Shown piece by piece: positions 45,852-57,349 of a DNA stretch of 64,000 bases. Under the pieces are notes generated by a model. The model saw nothing but the letters and a program-made list of their open reading frames with translations. It had not been told where the DNA came from and did no database searches. The stretch is from Orientallactaga sibirica (Eukaryota > Chordata > Mammalia > Rodentia > Dipodidae). The translations under genes and the position numbers were made by a program. Numbering within the stretch: position 1 is the stretch's first letter; each line of letters begins with the position of its first letter. The stretch is taken from positions 14,439,501-14,503,500 of the forward strand of contig JAEOAD010000015.1 in NCBI GenBank assembly GCA_036365145.1, given 5' to 3'.

Positions 45852-47716
45852 TATGGTGGTTTTGTCAGGTGTCACCCATAAACATAGGTGTTTTGAATGC
45901 TAGGTTCCCAGCTGATGGAGATTTGGGAATTAACACCTCTTGGAGGCAGTGTATTGTTGGGGGCTGGCTTAAGGGTATTATAGCCAGTTTCCCAATGCCA
46001 GTGTCTTGCACACTCTCCTGTTGCTATGGTCCACCTTATGTTGGCCAGGGGGTGATGTCCACCCTCTGCTCATGTCATCATTTTCCCCCGCTATGGTAGA
46101 GCTCCCCGCTTGAGTCTATAAGCCAAAATAAACCTCTTTTTTCCCACAAGCTGTTCTCGGTTGGTTGATTTCTACCAGCAATGTGAACCTGACTGCAACA
46201 GTAATGTTGGTACCGAGGAGTAGGATTGCTGTAAGACACCTGATCGTGTACCTTTGGACTTTTGGAGCTGATTTTCAAGAGGAATGTGGAAGGATTTGAA
46301 ACCTTGGCCTAAGAGATGCTTGTAGTGTTGTAAGTGCAGCTTGATGGACTATTCTGGTCAGAGTTGAAAGACCTGAATGCAGTAAGAACTATGGACTGTG
46401 AGGTTTGGCTTATGAGGGTGAGAAAGAGCTTTGCTTGGACTGGGCTAAAAGCAGTTTGTGTAAGAGGCTTGCTGTTATGCCTGTGTCCTGAGAAGTTGTA
46501 CAGAGTTGCATTGTGTAGAAATGGACTGGTGTGTGCACAGGGATATGGCAAGGAAATCTTTGGGCTGAAGCTTCTGCCCATTCAGCTGCAATTATATGAG
46601 AGAGTACAACCTTTGAGCTTGGCCAGCTGACCTGCATTGAGGCAACAGGAAAAATGTAGACTCTTTTGAAGGGGCCTGAGTGCTCAAGGAGTGTCCTGTT
46701 CTTCAAAGTCTGATTTATTTCCCCCCTGGATTAACAAATTGGCACCCTACCTGGTATTGTGGACTATAAGAAATGCAGGAAAGAGAGAGTCATTGAGTGT
46801 GCAACTTGGTCTTGTGTTTTGGAAGTGGCCATGGACAGTGTGAAGCAGGTTTGCTGGATGCCTGTATGGAGATCCAATGGAGCCGTGAGGATGAACTGTG
46901 GCTTGCAGTAGAGACTCAGTGGAGATGTTGGGACCACAAGATGGCTGCCAAGGAGAGCTGCTGGCCCCAAATGAAGTTTTCCAGGACTGTGAGTAGCCTA
47001 GCTGGAGGGGCAGAGTTGGAACTCCAGAGACTTGTTGCTGGTTAGAATTATTGGACTTGGAGATTTGTCACTGACTAGAGTTGTTGGACTTGAAGCTACA
47101 GTTTGATGTTTGCCCTGGTTGTTTTAAATTTTGTATTGGCTGAATATTTCTTTGCTATACCCAATGCCATCTTTTGCAGTGTGAATGTTTATTCTGTGTC
47201 ATTATGGGGTTTGGGGGATTTTTTTGATATTATGGCTCAGTTAAAAGATCTTGGATTATGGGGATGTTTGAACATTATTAGGAGTGAAAAAATATAGGGA
47301 CTTTTAAAGTTTGATGAGTGCATTGCATTTTATATCATGCAAGGTTATCAGTTTATGGGGACCAAGGGTGGAATGTGGTGGTTTGATTCAGGTGTCCCCA
47401 GAAACTTAGGTGTTCTGAATGCTAGGTTCCCAGCTGATGGACATTTGGGAATTAACCCCTCTTGGAGGCAGTGTATTGTTGGGGGTGGGCTAATGGGTAT
47501 TATAGCCAGTGTTTGGTGGCACACTCTCCTGTTGCTATGTTTTACCTTATGTTGGCCAGGGGGTGATGTCCACTCTCTGCTCATACCATCATTTTCCCCT
47601 GCCATGATAGAGCTTCCCCCTCAAGTCTATAAGCCAAAATAAACCTCTTTTTTAAAAATTTTTTTAAACTTTTTATTTTTTATTATTTTTTTGGAGAGAG
47701 ACAGAGAGAGAGAGAC

Positions 47717-47763
<47 letters not shown>

Positions 47764-48047
47764 GACAGAGATGGGCACACCAGCAGTGTCTCAGCTGCTG
47801 CAAACGAAATCCAGATGTGTTCACCCCCTTGTGGTCAAGTGCAGCATTTTTCCCTTGAGTCACTTTGCATCTGGCTAAACGTGGGACCTGGAGACTGGAA
47901 CCGCTGGAGACTGGAACCAGTGTTCTTAGGCTTTAGAGGCAGGCTCCTTAACCACTAAGCCATCACTCCAGTCCCAAAATAAACCTCTTTTATCCCACAA
48001 GCTGCTCTTGGTTGGATGATTTCTACCAGCAATGTGAATCTGCAACA
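45852..48047 (+). mobile_element. Complete MaLR provirus with 5-bp target duplication
   Basis: The 5' LTR is 45852-46200 (start TATGGTGG, a mutated TGTGGTGG; end CTGACTGCAACA). The internal region is 46201-47373, opening GTAATGTTGGTACCGAGGAG. The 3' LTR is 47374-48047 including a nested SINE. The 5-bp duplication CATAC is perfect (45847-45851 and 48048-48052), as expected for ERVL-type integrases. The internal region carries no gag, pol or env reading frame; MaLRs depend on other elements' enzymes. The polyadenylation block AAGCCAAAATAAACCTC is present in both LTRs. Same subfamily as 13823-15383. Confidence 0.93.
47652..47973 (-). mobile_element. tRNA-derived SINE (B2/DIP-like) nested in the MaLR 3' LTR, long form
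   Basis: Antisense SINE inserted just after the LTR's AATAAA block. CCAAAATAAACCTCTTTT is duplicated on both sides (47634-47651 and 47974-47991). A (GA)n tract occupies about 47694-47760. The duplicated B-box-like segment is visible as CTGGAGACTGGAACC at 47888-47902 and 47904-47918. The insertion is younger than the provirus. Confidence 0.95.
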
Positions 48048-48052
48048 CATAC

Positions 48053-49180
48053 TTATTTTTTTATTAGGTCTGGAGAAATTCTGCAGATAAGTAGACTATG
48101 TATATATTTCACTTTGTAACACGTATTTCACCAACACTGTCCACCTTCTGATGACTGAGGGAATGATGCAGGACTAAAATAAAAGGGAACTGTGGCCTAC
48201 CAGGTCTTTCCCTTTCCATCCATGTAAATCTAGATCTTACAAATCGACTTTGTGTTCACTTAGAGTCTCATTGGCTCTCATGTACCATTTGTCCACTGGT
48301 TTAGTCCAGGAGACACTATAGATACTATGTGCAAATGGGTGGTAAGGGACAGAGAAGGCACACACTGCACAGATGTCCTCTCTTCACATGGAGGTCTCAT
48401 TGTTTCCCTAGTTGGCACTTCCAAACTGCAAGGTGAAAATCAAATTATTCGGAGTGTTAAGACAACAACATAAGAGCAGTAAACCAACACAAACCCACGA
48501 CTAACAAAGCTGGGCATGTCGCTCACCTGGATCTGGAGTCATGAAAGGACTGCAGAAACCAGCTCCTACACAGAGTTGTATACACTATGGAACACTGCCT
48601 CGTCTTTTAAATCAATTCACATCACATCTGTCCTGAGTGATATGACATGAGCTGTTCTTTTAAATAGGAAACACCCTCCCTTGGGAAATTGCGATTTGTG
48701 TGAGGTTACACAGGGAGGATAGATGAAGACAGAAGAGAAGCTCATGTTCTCCATCATCAAGCCCCAGCACATGCCATCATGTGCACAAACCCAATGTACT
48801 GTCCTCAAACAAAGTTCTAAAACCCTGATAGAGACAAAGGTACAAGCTCAAATCAGCAAGTAACCCATGAGATTCAGAGCAATTGTGTTAGATATGCAGA
48901 GGAAGGCAAATTCACCACAGTGCTGCTGTCTCAAAGCTGTCAGCTAAATTGTCCCCACTTCCTCTACATTTTCCAGTTGAACTCTGTAATGGATAAATTT
49001 CCTAAGTACATATGGATTGGTTTCTTCTTATTCTCATCCATTGGTTACTGCTTCAGCCATGTAAAAAGATGACACGGGTTTAAGTGGTATGCCTTTAGCA
49101 TGAAGTTTTATCCTGATGTCACAAGTCTTCCAGTATTGTTCTCCATGTTGAAAATTGTTTTTAGCTAAAGTTTTTTTTTT
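48053..49180. other. Non-repeat stretch, nothing recognised
   Basis: No coding or repeat signature I can support. Confidence 0.4.
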
Positions 49181-49460
49181 TTTTCCTGTATTTGTATATA
49201 AATTTTAGAGTCTTCATTCTGAGTTGGAATTTTGATAAACATTTTATTGTTGAATAATGAATTAGAAATTATTGGTGCTGTGATAATATGAAATTACTAT
49301 TTGCACTGGTTTAATCATCATGCAAATAATGTAATAAATTTTGATTATTAGTCTTTTATCCAGAAAGCCAATGGAAGAATCTTATTAACCAGAGTCTTTT
49401 TCTGCAGTGATTGGAATTTCCTGTGTTGAAATGGTATCTTTAGCATGTTGAGTCTCTTTC
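49180..49460. other. Candidate conserved noncoding element
   Basis: AT-rich, low-repeat sequence with an octamer ATGCAAAT (49320-49327) next to GTAATAAATTTTGATTATTA and TTTAATCATC, a cluster of homeodomain/POU-type cores. No open frame. Conservation is not testable here. Confidence 0.28.
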
Positions 49461-49581
49461 TCTTCCACCCCCAGTCCTCTGCTTCTTACACAATCAGTGC
49501 ATGTGAATGTACAGAGAGAGCCATTGCACAGAGGGAAATCTCTGCTGCAGTGTTACATTAAGAGTACTTTTGGTCTGTGCA

Positions 49582-49598
49582 TTTTTTTTTTTTTTTTT
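49582..49598 (-). repeat. T tract (17 bases)
   Basis: Could be the poly(A) of an antisense retrocopy, but the adjacent sequence resembles no gene I know and no duplication was found. Confidence 0.4.
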
Positions 49599-50009
49599 GC
49601 TGGAGTCCTTTAATTGAGAAATAGAAATTATTTCTATTTTTGTGTACATAGGACCATTTTTGAAACACAAATGGTAAATAAAGTAACTTTTCATATCTTT
49701 TGAGAGAAACACTGACTGGTATAATCTCAAATAACACTGATAACAAATACAAAAGTATGGTTAGGCTGAAATGAAAATAACTTGTATGACAGATGTGGAT
49801 AATGTAAGTTCCTTATACTGTTAAGACAGAGGTAGAACTGTTCATTGATTTTAGACTTTTACAAGTTGATATTACAAAATTTTGAAACACATTAAAAATT
49901 AAATTAAATTAAATTTAATTTAATTAAAAATATTAAAAATTAAATAACTTCATAATCACTACTGTGGCTAATATAAAAATGATATAATTAGCTTTTATGT
50001 AGAAATATT

Positions 50010-50680
50010 GGACCCCTCATTCATAACATGATATAAATATTTTGGAAAGAGTTAAATGGCTCACCATATTACTAACAAGAATAACCATATGACCAAGAAG
50101 CAATATTCCTAGATATGAACCCAAAGAAAGAGAAAATTTATATTCACACAAAAGCTTTCATGAATTCTCATGGCAACATTATCAAAAATATTAAAAAGGA
50201 AAACAGTGCAAATTAGTATCCACATATGACTTTACATATCAAATATATAAAGTACATTTTAACATATAAATATATATAAATAAAATAAAGTCTAAAAATC
50301 AAACAAATATAAATGAAATATATAAAATATGTAGTACAACAAAAACTACTTAACAATAGAAATTAAGTTATGAAACTAAGGGTAAGGAATCAGTTGCGAA
50401 GGACCACATACAATATAATTCCATGAAAATCTTGATTTGAAGAATAAGCAAATAACAGAGATTGAAATTCAATTAGTGGCTGCCTGGGGCTGTTTGGGTA
50501 CACTCAAGAATGAGGAGTAGTTCCTAATTAGGACACAGTTCTTTTTGGATGATTAAATGGTCTAAAACTAGTAATGAGGGATGTATACACTCTATACAAT
50601 TTAAATGAGTATATTTTTAGCATATGAATTGAACCACAGTTGAGCTATTTAAAGAGTGTCTTTTTTTTTTCTCTAAAAAT
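50010..50680 (+). repeat. Ancient mammalian L1 (L1M-type) 3' end, sense
   Basis: Follows the known L1M order: AACCATATGACCAAGAAGCA, CTAGATATGAACCCAAAG, CATGAATTCTCATGGCAACA, then GACCACATACAATATAATTC, TAGTGGCTGCCTGGGGCTG, a decayed TTCTTTTTGGATGATTAAAT, and TATACAATTTAAATGAGTAT. High divergence. Confidence 0.78.
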
Positions 50681-50689
50681 TGGTGGCCT

Positions 50690-51460
50690 TTCCATGCTGT
50701 GCTAGTTTTAAGTCCATCAGTGAAACAGTGGTCTTCTCCCTGAGACACCACCCCAAACCATTCTTATGTTCCTACTGGCCTCTAGGATTAAATAAATGCC
50801 ACTGCTTCTCTGGATTGGATTGTTGAGGGGGGGGTATGTTATAATTTCTGACAGCTATTGCTATACACTTCAGCTATCAAATCTGACTATGAGATTTCTT
50901 TATGGCACAGATAAATGACAGCTTCAGTAAGGAACTCTTGTGAACTGTCACTATCAATTGCTGCATACATAGACCCCAGTATGTTCCAAAATGACAAGTA
51001 ATGGGCACTCAACTTACAGTGATGGGCCATGGACAAAATTTGATGAGCATCTTATATGAGAATAAATGTACAGGTAGATTTGTGAACACAACAGTGCTGG
51101 CAAGATGATGAAGTATGTAGGTGTTTATTCAGCAATGGATAATGCAGAGGAGAGCTGGTCTCACTACAAATATATAAATACCAAAATCATGAATAAATAT
51201 TAAGGCCCACTTTAGAAAAAAGTACTCTACCATTCAGTCTTTTGCATATTTTTAATAATTAATATCATTTTATACATTTTAAGTTTTAATATTTTGCAGT
51301 TTAGTTTTGGTCCAGCATAAAAATAGATAAGCTTTATTGTTTGATATAAAATATGTAATTTACAAGTTGACTTTAATCCAAAATGGGTGTTGGTATTTTT
51401 ATTTAGTTAGTTACTTAGTGAGGGAGGGAGGGAGTTAGTGAGCTAGCTAATTGCTGAGTT
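50690..51460. other. Non-repeat stretch, nothing recognised
   Basis: A GAGGGAGGGAGGGAG patch lies at 51419-51433. Nothing else seen. Confidence 0.4.
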
Positions 51461-51469
51461 ATTTACTCA

Positions 51470-51536
51470 CTTTTGCAGTACTTTGGATTGAACTTGGGCC
51501 TTATTCATGCTTGGCAAATGCTCTACTATTGACCGG
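51470..51536 (-). mobile_element. ID-like SINE fragment, antisense
   Basis: TTTGGATTGAACTTGGGCCT, ATGCTTGGCAAATGCTCTAC and CTATTGA follow the antisense ID head. Confidence 0.55.
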
Positions 51537-51759
51537 TGAACCCCACTTGTGAATGCTATGAATTTAGAAGGTCAATAATTTTGGATCATGGACTCACTGG
51601 AGCCTAATAGATAACCTAAAAAGCAAAGGAAAGGGGGAGGAATGGACTGAAGGGGGGGAGGGAATGAAAGAATATTAAACTGTTATACTCTTCTAGTCCT
51701 TACTTTTAATACAGCAATGATAGTCATCAGTGGAAAGTTTGCATGAACTCCATCCTCAT
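51537..51759 (+). repeat. Direct duplication, copy A
   Basis: Shared with copy B (52659-52873) from TGAACCCCACTTGT to CATCCTCAT, with blocks such as TCAATAATTTTGGATCATGG and ATATTAAACTGTTATACTCT identical. About 90% similar by eye, with small indels. Not a repeat family I recognise. Confidence 0.9.
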
Positions 51760-51769
51760 CAGTTTTTAT

Positions 51770-51900
51770 TCTCTTTTTAGTTTTTATGTTGAGACAGGCT
51801 TTCTTTGTTGCGCTGGATGACATTGAACTTACTCTGTAGTGAGGTAGACTTCAGTTTTCCAAGTGGCTGGGTGACAGGCCTGTACTACTAGGCCTGGCAT
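51770..51900 (-). mobile_element. Old B1 SINE, antisense
   Basis: GTTGAGACAGGCTTTCTTTG, TGACATTGAACTTACTCTGT, AAGTGGCTGGGTGACAGGCC, ACTAGGCCTGGC. Confidence 0.7.
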
Positions 51901-51959
51901 TATACTCTTAACATGAGTGAAAGCACTAATAAAAGCATGTGGTTGAGTTCAAAAGGACT

Positions 51960-52249
51960 TTCTGTTTCTGGGCCTCATCAAACTACTTGCTGAATATGGA
52001 AGGAAGAAATAGAGTGTGAGTAATCTCACTCCTTTTCTTCCATCATTTCAGGAGAATTATCAGGGAGAATCTATCTGTCATCAATCAAAATATAGGGTGG
52101 AGGCATCACTCTGCTTCTTGATTGTGAACATAATGTGACCAACTCTTTCAAGATGCTGCCACATGACTTCCTTCCAAATGGACTATAACTTCACATTGTA
52201 AGCTGAAATAAACCCTTCCTTCTTCCTTACAGGAAAAAAAAAAAAAAAA
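51960..52249 (+). repeat. Rodent interspersed repeat (LTR-like), 3' part with A tract
   Basis: AACATAATGTGACCAACTCT, CCAAATGGACTATAACTTC, TTGTAAGCTGAAATAAACCC and an A16 run at about 52233-52249. Same order as 8815-8975 and 55485-55870. Confidence 0.55.
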
Positions 52250-52658
52250 GATAGGTTGTCTAAGTAGTGCATTCCTAATATGACTAACATTCCCCTCTGG
52301 TGATTGTGCAGCCTCAGCAGAAATAACACTATGTGAGAGGGTTTTTCAGGCATTATGCATTCTCCTGAAAGGAGTCTGTCTACCTCTTTCAACAAGTGAA
52401 AATACCATCAGTCACTCCTGATTGCAAAAAGTCTATACACACCTTCAGATAACAGACAGATTGGGGATTTTGCTTTTGTGTGATTTGCTTGGCTGGTTGG
52501 GTTGTGGCATACTTTTAATTTCTCTATTCACTTTTGTTAGAATACATATATATGGCATCATCATACATATGTGTCATTATAATATTTTCTCATTTGAAGC
52601 CCCCTCAACCCAGAACATCCATATTTTACTTCAATGCTCTTGACCCATTTCTGTACAA

Positions 52659-52873
52659 TGAACCCCACTTGTAAATATTATGAATTTAGAAAGTCAATAA
52701 TTTTGGATCATGGACTCAGCAGAGCCTGATAACCTAAAAAGCAAAGGCAAGGGGGAGAAATGGACTGCAGGGGGGAGGGAATGAAAGAATATTAAACTGT
52801 TATACTCTTCTAGTCCTTACTTTTACAGCAATGATAGTCATCAGTGGAAAGTTTTCATGAACTCCATCCTCAT
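52659..52873 (+). repeat. Direct duplication, copy B
   Basis: Second copy of 51537-51759, offset about 1.12 kb. The duplication ends at different flanking sequence on both sides, so only this 0.2-kb unit is shared. Confidence 0.9.
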
Positions 52874-52944
52874 TTGTAGAGGGGAGTCCCAAGATAACTC
52901 AACATGATAATTAACCTTATCAATGTTAAGAAACAGGGGAAATG

Positions 52945-53160
52945 CCAAGGGTTTGATGTGAGAGTGCCCTGGTTTGAATCTAGGTTATGTTCACTATCCT
53001 TTGTGCAAATCATTTATTAACTTTTTAGCTGTATACTCTTTATCTGTAAGACAAAGATAACAGCTGTTTCCCAACGTTAGAACCAAAACACGAGCAAAGA
53101 AGCTAGCAATGCATCAGATACTTGGGTGCTCAAGAAAGCACCTGTTGTGATTATGAAAAG
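52945..53160 (+). repeat. Probable MIR SINE (ancient)
   Basis: CCTGGTTTGAATCTAGG, then TTTGTGCAAATCATTTATTA, TTTAGCTGTATACTC, TTTATCTGTAAGACAAAGAT and CATCAGATACTTGGGTGCTC follow the MIR order. Confidence 0.55.
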
Positions 53161-53511
53161 ATTGGACTTGTGCCTTCAGTGGAATAGGAAGTCTCCACAG
53201 CCTCTAATTAACATGTGAATGGAGAGAATGTGAAAAAGAATGTGACACTGATAGATGCTATGAGGATGGACTGACAACTTTATCTTAAACATGATACTTT
53301 TGACTCATTCTAATGAGATTCAGTTGCCAACAATATCTACAGGTATATCTGGTAAATAGGAAGTGTGGATGGAGAATACCCGATGTAATGAAAGTTCAAG
53401 AAAGGTTGAGAATCCATATGAAGATAAAATACCCTGAGAAAGGAGGGAGTCTGCTATAATAAATTGGGCTCACTGGCAGTTTCTGCACATGGGAGAAGAG
53501 CACCACTATAG

Positions 53512-54225
53512 TGTTGGGCCTTGCTAGTAACAGGCTGGACCTGTGAGGAGGCTGGCCTGAACTATTGGACATAGCCAGGGACCCTAGGCTGTGGGGTTGC
53601 AGCTGGCCCTCTGTCAGGAAGTCCCTGGCATCGGTAATGGCCTTCCCTATGTTGTAGGGTGTAGTGAGCTGTTATCATGCAGAGTGGGCAGAAATGGCAA
53701 GGCACTCCCCCCAGACCCCAAAAGGCTCTGACCATTTCATAAGTCAGACTTTGCCCGCCACAGTTCCTGACCTGTGGCTAGCTGCCCAAGAGACCCTCAT
53801 GTGGCTAAAGTCACGTAGCCTTCCCAGCCCCCACAGTAACAGAAGTCCCAGACTTCTGTTAATCTCCTCTTCTGCCCTTCCCCCTACCTTCCCTTATCCT
53901 TCCCCCATAGCTTTGAAGTTACTAGTCCTTCCGATATCTAGATAACAGCCCATAAACTATGCATCCGATTGCCATATAGTCTGTACGTGCCATCCCAACC
54001 TTCCCCAAGTGTTTATAAACCTATCCCCCCTTTGAATAAACGAGTGCTGTCCATCAGACGGTCTCCGGGTGCTCATTGCCCCGTCATGTGTTCGTGTGTT
54101 CGTGTGTAGCACTCACCCGCCCAGCCAGAAAGGACCCTGCTGCTTCCCTCCCAACTCCTCTCTCCCTCGCCCTGGAAGTCGGTGGCCAATGACCCCCGGG
54201 GAACAGGAAAGGAACGAGACCCACA
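53512..54225 (+). mobile_element. Solo LTR of an endogenous retrovirus (class II/ERVK-like), sense
   Basis: A 714-bp LTR from TGTTGGGCCTTGC to GAGACCCACA, the same family as the antisense copy at 5721-6429 and roughly 85-90% similar by eye. TATAAA is at 54014-54019 and AATAAA at 54035-54040, followed by the GAGTGCTGTCCATCAGACGG block shared by both copies. The 6-bp flanks are CTATAG (53506-53511) and GTATAG (54226-54231), a duplication with one change. It has no internal retroviral sequence. The 93-codon frame 53664-53945 lies in U3 and is not a gene. Confidence 0.88.
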
Positions 54226-54231
54226 GTATAG

Positions 54232-55428
54232 CATAATGGGTGCGATCAAAACTAGCTAAAACTTCAGGAGACATCACAGGAATCTAAGATTCCCTACCAA
54301 GAATTAATAATGGCTGTAGCCAAGTCAATGGTGTGCCCTCAAACAAGCAGGTAAAGATGCTACTTGAAGTAGAAGTAAGTTAGTTGTGAAAGTAGTTCAA
54401 TAAAGGGGAAAGGCATTGCAGAATAGAAGTGGTCAGAAGGAAAAACGTGAACTTTGGAAGAAAGTGACAGTAAGAATATAAGCACTGCCAGGGCAAGGGG
54501 CAGAAAACATGACCAGGTCCTCAACCCAACCCCAAACCACACAGCATCAGACTGTCCTCCTTGTGAGGGCTAGATAAGACCACTGAGGATCTCTGAAGGG
54601 ATTGGGATCCTGCCATCAAACACAAGCCCTTCACGTTGGCTCATATCACCTGAACCTTGTTAAAATGACTTCTACACATGCTAAAACAAGGAAGAGCCAA
54701 TGTCATTCGGTTACATAACAATAAAAGATATTTGAAGGACAACTTAAAGGACAGAATATCTTCAATGGCTCCCCAGATCCCTATCTCTCCTTGCCCAGGA
54801 TCCCAAACAGGTCACTGAAGACTGTTAGGATTTGAGCTCACTCTACATCTCCAACCTTTCCCCTAGTTTATTGCTATCAGCTTACATTACCCAACCAGAA
54901 AGTGCCATGCAGTCTGGAAAGTGGCATTGTTTGAGAATCGTTCCAGCTCCAGCATTACATCAGCTTCCTCTATGTGTTGGGTTGGCAAGCTATAGTATGT
55001 CCCAGAGGGCAACTGTGAAGTTTCAGAGTGAGGTGCAGAGAGCAAGCTCAGCCCATGACTACAACCCCAGAGCTGAATACAAGCCCCCTCTGCCTCTCAC
55101 TGGATTTGATGAGAGCTAGAATTGTGGACCCCTCTGTGCCTTGCCCTCTTTCTATCAGACATGGTGAAAATAATATTTACCTTACCCTCTACCATGAGGA
55201 GCAAGTAGTCTAATGCAGAACCCCTTGGTGTGGTACTCAGTCAATATGGGATTCTTCATGCTTCATGGCCTGGTGTGTCTGGACCAGGCATAACCTTCTG
55301 ATTCCTCTCACAGTGGGTGGGTACAACTATCTCAACACAATTTTAGCTACTGAATCCTACACCAGGTTCTATAGCACTCTGATAAAATCACACAGAAAAC
55401 ATCTCTACCCTAACACTTGGCTCTCTGC

Positions 55429-55432
<4 letters not shown>
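54232..55432. other. Unassigned sequence ending in a long A tract
   Basis: About 1.2 kb without a recognised gene or repeat. From about 54800 it is more GC-rich and ends in the A34 tract at 55433-55466, which raises the possibility of a retrocopied transcript. No AATAAA or target duplication was found. Confidence 0.3.

Positions 55433-55466
<34 letters not shown>
55433..55466 (+). repeat. A tract (34 bases)
   Basis: Uninterrupted adenines following CTGCATTT. Confidence 0.95.
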
Positions 55467-55470
<4 letters not shown>

Positions 55471-55484
55471 ACTCCTTTAATGTA

Positions 55485-55870
55485 AATCCTGATTATCAAC
55501 CTTATTGGATTAAGAATTGCCTAGGAGATTAGTGAAACATATTTCTGGATATGACTGTGAGTTCATTTCCAGGAAAGATTATCTGGGAGAGGATGGAGAA
55601 AGATCTGCTCTGAATGCAGGGATCATCATCTCATTGACTGTCCCTGGACAGAATGAAAAGGGAAAAAAGAAAACATCATCCAAGTGCTAGCATGCTTCAT
55701 TCTCTGTTTCCTGTTCACCAAGATATGAACTCATCTGCTCACTATACCTTCCTCTCTATGACAGACCAAACTGTCTGAAACCATAAGGTAAAATAAATCT
55801 TTCCTTTATTAAATTGTATATGTCAGGTATATTGTCACAGTGATAAGAAAAGTAACTAAAACAGCCCACG
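55485..55870 (+). repeat. Rodent interspersed repeat (LTR-like), nearly full copy
   Basis: TGATTATCAACCTTATTGGA, AAGAATTGCCTAGGAGATTA, then TGCTTCATTCTCTGTTTCCT, CCATAAGGTAAAATAAATCT and GATAAGAAAAGTAACTAAAA. A well-known rodent repeat type whose family name I cannot give with certainty. Confidence 0.6.
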
Positions 55871-55874
55871 ACAC

Positions 55875-57120
55875 CTATTCACTGAGCAGAGGATACTTTC
55901 AATATGTTTCCACTTGTGTACAAAATAGCACTGGTACCAAGTGAGCCCCAGTAAAGAAAATATTTCTACAACTCAGAATGGTGCCAGAAAGGGGCAAGCT
56001 GGAAAGTTCAGTAGCCTCTCCACTCTCTTAGCTATATCGTTTGTCTTAAAGTTGGCATCAGTTCTATTTGGACATTTAAATTCAAAATGTGTGTGTTCCT
56101 ATAATCTGCCTATAGTGTTCACTTGATGATTCTATGTCTATTTCCATGAATTTTAGTTTTTCAATAAGCTATAACCCCACAAATTCAAGAACAAGCATGA
56201 AGTTTGACATGAAGGCAGATCCACACAGAGTTACACTATTTAAGGCCTACTGATCTAAGAAGTGTCCAGCCTCATGACCATCCAGGCAGTGTCCAGACAG
56301 CCTTCTGGAGAGCACTTGCTTGCCTACTCTGTGATAGACAGGTAATGATGTGTTCCTTCCAGAACTTTATTCTAATCCTCTTCTTGTATATGCCAAGAAG
56401 AGAGTGATTTTTTTTTCTTGGCACATTTTATCATATATTTAGAGTTTTTCATAAATTTCTATATTTTTTTCAACAAACAAATACATTGTTTAGAGGAGCA
56501 CAAAGAAAGCCTTTATTTCCCTGATTTAAATACATTCCAGAGTTATTATTTTCCCAACTCTGATAGCTCATCCTTACATCTTTTGTCAAGAAAAGTGGGA
56601 TATCCTCTTACTGCTTGTGAGTCCCTTCTTGGTGTCATCTAAGTCTGCCATCTATACGATCCCACCACATGTTTCCTCCTAAAATACATGGCTATATGAC
56701 TCTCAGTCTGTAATGAGCTACAGAAACAATCCAAAAATTTCAAATTTATCTCAAAACTAAAATATAAATCCAATTTTTAATACCACTTTAATAGTATTGT
56801 GACATGAGGGTGGCAGTGGTAAAGAGGTAGCTTTCTGCCTGTATACATGAGGTCTTATATAATCGGGAGAACCATCCAGACATGAAGGGATGTATACTGG
56901 AAATTCACTGTATTCTATACTTGGGACTGATTTGAAGGAGATATGAAATAAGCCTCTTGCTTTTGAAAATCTCACAGCTAAGCAGGAGAGAGGCATATAT
57001 CAAAAAATAAATTAAATCTTACCTCATAGTTCTTCAGACAGACCTATCCATGCACATGCCACAGAGGATGGAACAGGCAAATTCTTAACAGTGTACAAGC
57101 ATGAGAATGTTGAGAGAATC
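55875..57120. other. Non-repeat stretch, nothing recognised
   Basis: AT-rich single-copy-looking DNA without coding signal. Confidence 0.4.
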
Positions 57121-57124
57121 TTTG

Positions 57125-57345
57125 GTAGTATGAATGTAAAATGTCCCTGATAGTTTCATGTGTTTGTACACATGGTACCTATAAGGTGGCACTGCTTGGA
57201 AAGATTGTGGAACCTCTAGGAGGTGGAACCTAGCTGGAGGAAGTGGGCCACTGGGTGGGACATGAGGTGTTACAGCCCAGCTCTTTGTCCTGTCCCCTCT
57301 CTACTCCCATGCTACAGGATGACATGAGCTTAAACAAAACCATAA
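57125..57345 (+). mobile_element. Partial MaLR-type LTR
   Basis: GGTAGTATGAATGTAAAATG start, GGTGGAACCTAGCTGGAGGA, TGGGCCACTGGGTGGGACAT and GGTGTTACAGCCCAGCTCT. The 3' half with the polyadenylation block is missing. Confidence 0.6.
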
Positions 57346-57349
57346 ATCA

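Noticed and set aside
46201..47373. Retroviral genes inside the MaLR provirus
   Set aside because: MaLR internal regions are non-coding; no gag, protease, RT or env motif was found in any frame.
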